Shown: positions 57,916-64,000 of the stretch, in pieces
How positions within the stretch are numbered: position 1 is the first letter of the stretch
Layout of the letters: the number at the start of each line of letters is the position of its first letter
Source: Aphrophora alni
Taxonomy: Eukaryota; Arthropoda; Insecta; Hemiptera; Aphrophoridae
Assembly: GCA_963513935.1 (NCBI GenBank)
Contig: OY740765.1
Span: forward strand, 119,107,362 to 119,171,361
Reading direction: 5' to 3'
DNA length: 64,000 bases
The notes under the pieces: model-generated
Databases searched by the model: none
What the model saw: the letters and a program-made list of their open reading frames with translations, nothing else
What the model was told of the DNA's origin: nothing
Translations under genes and position numbers: made by a program

Positions 57916-60056
57916 TGTGTGTGGGGGGTGCTTTTTCTGCAACCTATCTTCCAACCAAAACACTGTTCCAGCATCCGATTTTCCAACCGAAATAATGTTT
58001 CATATAATAATGGCCTTTGAATGTGTCTTTGTGTGAGTGGTGGTGAATTAAAACGTGACAATACTAAAAAATGAAAAATAAATAAAAAATTATAAACAAG
58101 ATGACTGGCGGTAGCGTCACAAGTCTGTGCTTTTCGGTCCCATAAGTCCTGGTACGTATAACATACACACTCACACATAGACACATTCAAGATTCCCTGT
58201 CATTAGTTCGAGGTTTATCGAGTCTTTCGACCACGCCAGTGACCTTCAGACTGGTTTACGGGAGAACTAACTCCAAACCAGTGACTTAGATTCTACCTTA
58301 CGGCTTTTCAAACTATACCAGAGGATCACACACAGTTTACTTTCACAAAATTACTAATCCTCTCCCATTTTTACACCTCCTAAATACACAGTGATAAAAA
58401 TAACCGTGTACAAAACAACAAATCCTCAATAGCAAAACTCTGGAAAATAATCACACTATAAGTATAAAAATTTTCAAATGTGGTCATAGAATGATGGTGT
58501 CCCCGAAACCGTCATTGCTACGGTCATCGTCGACCTTGTTGTCATTGGTGTGGTTGTCGTCATCGTTGTAAATGTTATGGTTGTTATCGTCATTGTTGTC
58601 GTTTTTTGTAGTTGCTGTTGTAATTGTTGTCATTTTTCTGGTTGTCGTTGTCATTGTTGTAATGTCGTCGTCATTTTTTTCATTGTTGTTGTCGTCGTCA
58701 ATGTTGCATTTTATGTTATTTTTCGTCGTCATAGTTATCATTGTTGTGGTAGTCGTTAGCGTTGATGTCATTGCCTTTGTTGTCATATTTTAGTTGTCGT
58801 CGTAATTTTTGTGATTGTTGTGGAGGTCGTCGTCGTTGTTGGTTGTCATCGAACAAATCTGCAAATTTGCATCTAATTTAGTGTAGTATAAGTTAAATAG
58901 CACAAAGTAAACAAACAATTTTTAATGTCCGTCATTTTGAAATTTTCAATTAAATTATTCTAAATTCCATTAAAGTTCTATATGAGCACACTAAAGTACC
59001 ATATATTAAATTTCATATTTTTTATTTTATTTTTTATGGTCGCTACCGCGCTTACATACAGACAACAACAACGACGGAATTTCGCAACTCACTTTTTCAG
59101 TTTCTTAACGACATGGACCGTGTAGACATAGATCAAAATTTATCTTTCAAGCCCGTACTCATTAAATGAGTCTCTGAGGGTAAAAGTTGGTCAAGAGAGA
59201 CTTGATAGGAAATGTGAAATGAGGGGGGGATCTAGCTCAGACTACATTAAAAAGTGTAGATCCAGCTAGGAGTAGTCGGGTTTGCTACGACCGTACTCAC
59301 TATATATGTATATTTTTTTTCTTGTTGTTTGAAGGCGAAAAATCTTCTCGGTCCTTGTATAAAAAATGAAGAAGAAAGCATAAAATATAGATCTTAGTCA
59401 TTGAATACCATTATAGCGGCAGTGTTGTAAATCCTCCTTTGGAAGAAAATTGTCTCTCTTTGAAATGAACGAGAACATTTGTTACAAACTCTATGAGAAA
59501 TGATCGAAACGTTTTGAGAGCCTCTCTTATTTGTTACTGGAATGAGATTACCTTCTTCTTCTTTGTTTATTACAGATTCATTATCCAAGTTAATTGCCTC
59601 GTGAATGATTTTTTTTTCAATAATAATGATAGTTTCACTTTTTGTGTCTCAGGATCGTCAGATGTAATGAGCACACTGTGGCGAACTTAAAGATTAAAAT
59701 CAAACCCAATACCACAATTTAATAAAACAAATTTTTATTTCCTGATAAACATTTCAGTAACATAGTTTCCATCCATCCTCAGAGGTTGAGTATTACACAA
59801 AGGATTTGTATGTGTAAAGGGTTTGTATGCGGTCGCGAAAAACTCGGTACCTCCTACGGTAAGGGTTTGGGTCTTACCTCTAGGTTAAGGTTACTCTGAG
59901 GTTATGTTTTATACAACAACCGGATTGCACAACAGTGTGTAACAATGTGTACTGCGCATGCGTATTACTTGCGATTAACTGTTTAAGAAAGGAGATTAGA
60001 TGGAGGTAGCTCAGTTTACGTTAGTAGCTTGAATAGTGAACGTGACCCATTCCAAG

Positions 60057-60392
60057 ATGTATAAGGACTCCGAGCTCTTGGGTAGCGGGATTAAACCAAC
60101 CAACGAACAATTTGGACTTTGGCCTCTGGAAGAAAATCTGCACAACAACAACCTGGTAACAGATATTGGAAATATTAATTATTCGCAAGGAGAAGAGTTG
60201 CTGTCTGGAGTTAATATGAAACCACTAACTCCGCTTACAAAACCATTCTGTGACGATATAATGCTTGTTAAAATAACCGACAGTTCGGATTGCGAACAAG
60301 GGAAGAGCCTCGTAAAGAATGATATCTGTGGAGCATTTAACAGTTATCTTCGTGGAAAATTTACGGATTTGTTTCCGCAAGACATGGCGTAA
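60057..60392 (+). pseudogene. Upstream ORF of the Rep-like gene (unit 2)
   Basis: Identical product to the frame at 51664-51999. Confidence 0.4.
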
Positions 60393-60416
60393 AGGTAAAA
60401 ATATAATTCCCTTTGA

Positions 60417-60893
60417 TTGGGAAAAAAACCTACGAAGAAACGTGTATGTAATATTATTGGAACAGATGGGATGCAAGCCATTGCAAAGAAATTAAAAAAT
60501 CCCATTGCAATCCCCTACAAGGTAGAGTTGGCTACTCTACAGGAAAAAATGCCCAAAATAATATTGGAGCTGCAAGCCCACGACTTCTACCTTTTGGATT
60601 TGGACATTACACAAGATTTTGTGGGGATTTTTAACAAGCGTGAGATGTGTGAGCATTTAGCAAAGGACCATGGCTTTCGTTACCAAGGCGACCAGTACAA
60701 AGAAAACTATAATACAATTGTTAACAACGACAAGTCTGTTGGAATATATTGCCTAACCTGGATTACTCCTACTGGTGCAAGAGTAAAAATCTACAACAAG
60801 TTCGTGTGCCAAAATACGAGTCCTGGCGTTAACAAACAAATTGGTAACCACATTGTGGATTTTGTCAACTATCCAGACTCCAGATTAAGATAG
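60417..60893 (+). pseudogene. Rep_trans-like replication initiator remnant (unit 2)
   Basis: Identical product to the frame at 52024-52500, with the same three stops separating it from the upstream frame. The break therefore predates the duplication. Confidence 0.4.
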
Positions 60894-60992
60894 ACGTTTC
60901 TGTCCCCACTGGGTAAGGACAATGGCATGGTAAAGGTAAACTTACCATTCCCTTTATTGGAAAGAGACCTATGGCGAAACGTGTATGCAATA

Positions 60993-61358
60993 CACAATCT
61001 CCCACCACACCCCAGCCATTCCCACAACACCCCAGCCACTCCCACAACCCCTCCTACCATTTCCCACAAAACCTCCCACCATACCTCCCAAGATCTCCCA
61101 CCACACTTCCCACCACACTTCCCACCATCTCCCACCACACTTCCACCACACCTCCCAACATCTCCCACCATCCCTCGCCATACCTCCCACCATCCACAAC
61201 CACGCCCAACCACACCTCCCAACATCCCCTACCATACCGCCCACCATACCCCTACCATCCCCCACCATACTTCCCACCATCCACAACCACGCCCAACCAC
61301 AACCACACCTTCCACCATTCCCTACCACACCCCACCATCCCCCACTCCAATCTGGATC
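60993..61358. repeat. CCA/CCT-rich minisatellite (unit 2)
   Basis: Same as 52600-52965 except for a single C/T difference near 61176, which changes the apparent peptides in the artefactual frames. Confidence 0.9.
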
Positions 61359-62522
61359 TAAAATGTCCCACACTTTACTCTTAGCTGATCAAGCTAATGA
61401 TAGGAGCTTGGTTCAAATATATTTAAGTTGAATCAGTTGTCTCTCTTCTTTTAACATCTCCCGGTGGCTAGTTATACTTTTTAAATATAACATCCATTAG
61501 ATAAACGCCCGAGTATGGCCTCCACTGGAGGGGTATTGCAGCGGCATGGTCAAGGGTGAGACATGGTACAATAACCATGTAGTAACCTTACAATGACAAT
61601 GTAAATGTTACGTAGTTTCTGTAATACCTTAGTAAAAAACGAATGGTACCGTCGCGAGACGGTAGACGAATGTGAAAACTTTACTATTAATTTTGAAAAA
61701 AATAAATAATACATCTGTGGCTGACTCGAATCACAGGTTTACTCCTGTATCGAGCGCGCTAATAGAAGTATTCACTTAAAATTTTTAAATAATTAATAGT
61801 TTGACTATGTATAGAAGTCTGAGAAAGTTAGTGCAATATATTTTTTACATTTTTAGTTTTATTAAATGTAGGTATGTGAGAAAGTAAGTGCAATATTTTC
61901 TGTAGATTTGTAGTTTTAATATATATTGGTATGTGAGAAAGTGTGTGCTATAGTTTTCCATTGATTATTAGTTTGACAAGTACTTGGTAGTATTATTCAT
62001 GTTTTGTTAAATAATAAAAAAAACAAAACAAATTAAACTAATCAGAATGTATTAATAAAAAGGATGACATGGTCGTGCCTAAGGTGTGGATCTTTATCAC
62101 ATATGGTGCCTACTCATCGTGGCTAATCACAGTATTAACTAAACCTAACACAAGACATTTAAACACCTAGACACTTCGGTCCTCCCCAAGTAAGTAACAT
62201 AATAATCGTAATATTTGAGTTTAGCGACTGAAAAATGGGTCGTGTGAGAAGTTTTTTTTTCGAAATGTCTTCTTGTGCTCATTTTATAACTTTATAATAA
62301 AATTTAAGAAGTATAATGTCAAAGCTTGTATTAGAAACATATTTTTTTAAATTAATGGCACAATTGAAAAGTATACTAATAATTATAATAGAATTAGTTG
62401 TAAAATAGAATAAAAAGTTATTGACTAGTAGCACTACCTAGTAGCGCAATTTAGAAGGATGAGAGTAGGGCAAGTCGGTAAAAAATGAAGCAGATTGCCG
62501 TGCCTACCAGGGGAATCTATGT

Positions 62523-64000
62523 CGGTTTGGGGCTGGACATCTAAGTTTTTCTAAACCAAGAAAAATAAGTGTAGTGTTTAAAATTATATTGTAAAATATT
62601 CCAAGTCTTTTTTACTAGTGACAGGACACTAATAGTAAAGTTTAAATATAAAGGCCCACCCGAAATTAAGTAGGCCTATACTAATTTATTTTTAAAATTC
62701 ACTTCTACAGTAACTCTAATATGAACAGGTAAGCAAGTATGCAACATTTCAAGATCTAATCTTTAACACTTAGGGCACTTCTTAACTATTACCTTTTATT
62801 ATTTATCCCTATGACTGAGTATGCATTGTTAATTTATGGTCTATAAATATTGTACGATGTCTCTAGCTTGACAATGAATTTTCCAGAATGTTTTATTAAA
62901 TAACAGAAATACTCGGGCTCAATATAAGTTGAACGAGGGTAATTATTTGTTTGATTAAACAACTTCATTTTAAGTTGGACGTAATTGTTTGTACAGTTAT
63001 TTTTGGGAATCTAATTTTCTTGCGTTTTTATGAGTTGCGGTGCAATCATACAACAGACATAAAAACAATATATGTTTGATTTGCAATTATTACGGAATAA
63101 ATTATTTATATTAACTTTCAAAATGAAACAAACTGTACAAATCATTGTCCCCGTCTATCTGTAGAACATTATCTGGCCCAAAGCCTAAATTGAGTTTTAA
63201 TGGCAGCTGTTAAGTTTAATTTCAATTTTACCAATTATTCTAGAACTGTAATTTTCTTCACAGTTAATTTCTTTAAATTTTCACTTAAATTTGAATGAAA
63301 TTAATAATGCCGATATTTAGAAATTGCATAACAGCTACAAAGCTGAATTTCCTCCCTTGGTGATAACTCATAAAATATTATTTTTGTGTAGATGCCGGCT
63401 GTAATACTTTTCGACTTGCGAGTTTTACCTTGTAAGAATTATGGATATTGCTTGGGGTCCACAAGATAAGATTTTGTGGCCGAATCACTACAGCTTGGCT
63501 GTGATAGGATTTATCTGACTCAGTGTGTTAAATAAGTGCAGAGACAAGATTAATTTGTGTAGTTTTATTCTTATTTCGTTTGAATAAATTTATAATATTG
63601 TTTTAATTTACAAATATTTCAAGATTGTATTAAGATTGTATCAACATTGTTTCAATATTGTATTAACCTTAGAACATCAATAATTACCTAACATACTAGA
63701 ATTTATTATTATTAAAAATATTCAGATTTTCGCCATGTTTTCCATACAACTCACTCCACATTTAATTAAACAAAACATCAATTTCGTTTAAAATATAATT
63801 GCTTACTTACTCTAACATAATAAAGTATTTTCATATTACTTAAAGCTATGCAATTTTAATTTCTATATAATATTTACATAAATTTTGAATCACTTTTAGA
63901 TTTTTCTAGTTCCTTTAAAATTGCATAGAAGGATCCTTATCCCAAACGAGTTTCGAATTTTTAAAACGTAATGTTTGTTACAAATAGTTCATTTAAAGAT
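62523..64000. other. Unassigned AT-rich sequence after the duplication
   Basis: No coding similarity, RNA gene or clear repeat recognised to the end of the window. Confidence 0.4.

Larger units (their letters stand above)
54130..62522. repeat. Tandem segmental duplication, unit 2 (~8.393 kb)
   Basis: Second copy of 45735-54129, carrying every feature listed for unit 1 at +8395 (before the GT microsatellite) or +8393 (after it). Divergence is far below that of any other repeat in the window. Confidence 0.95.

Overview
The window looks like gene-poor, AT-rich, repeat-laden insect nuclear DNA. Evidence is one Osiris-family gene (a family of insects and close relatives), long introns with GT-AG borders, TTAGG-type telomere-like motifs, tRNA-derived SINEs, LINE remnants with APE-type endonuclease and reverse transcriptase, and MITEs. 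No bacterial operons, rRNA, intact tRNA or CRISPR arrays were seen. A hemipteran-like large genome is plausible, but the species cannot be fixed from the sequence.

Layout. 1-1.4 kb: AT-rich broken reading frames on the minus strand, including a well-preserved trimeric dUTPase core directly after a tandemly repeated reverse-transcriptase peptide. 2.75-5.52 kb: a ~38-copy array of a 61-bp unit between short inverted repeats, followed by a SANT/Myb-like coding fragment. 9.2-28.2 kb: a two-exon Osiris gene whose ~18.2-kb intron holds a 438-bp MITE with a 6-bp target duplication, LINE fragments on both strands, a (GA)n block grown inside a dispersed repeat, and a 138-bp tandem repeat that keeps frame. 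28.9-38 kb: a large inverted repeat, a minus-strand DDE (IS630/Tc1-like) transposase relic, a LINE relic interrupted by a Tc1/mariner-type MITE and a foldback element, and an apparently spliced tyrosine-recombinase (Crypton-like) relic. 38-45.7 kb: unassigned AT-rich sequence with repeat copies.

45.735-62.522 kb: an ~8.39-kb segment present twice head to tail, almost identical, with a 3-bp junction overlap. Each unit carries three tRNA-derived SINE-like units, several minisatellites, and two same-frame ORFs, the second resembling Rep_trans-type replication initiators. It is either a very recent segmental duplication or an assembly artefact.

Only the Osiris gene looks like a working host gene. 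Most other coding signal is mobile-element debris. The most unusual items are the Rep-like ORF pair in the duplicated unit, the dUTPase/RT chimaera, the 61-bp array element, the 6-bp-TSD MITE, and the foldback arms with hammerhead-like cores. All calls are from reading the sequence; no database search was run.
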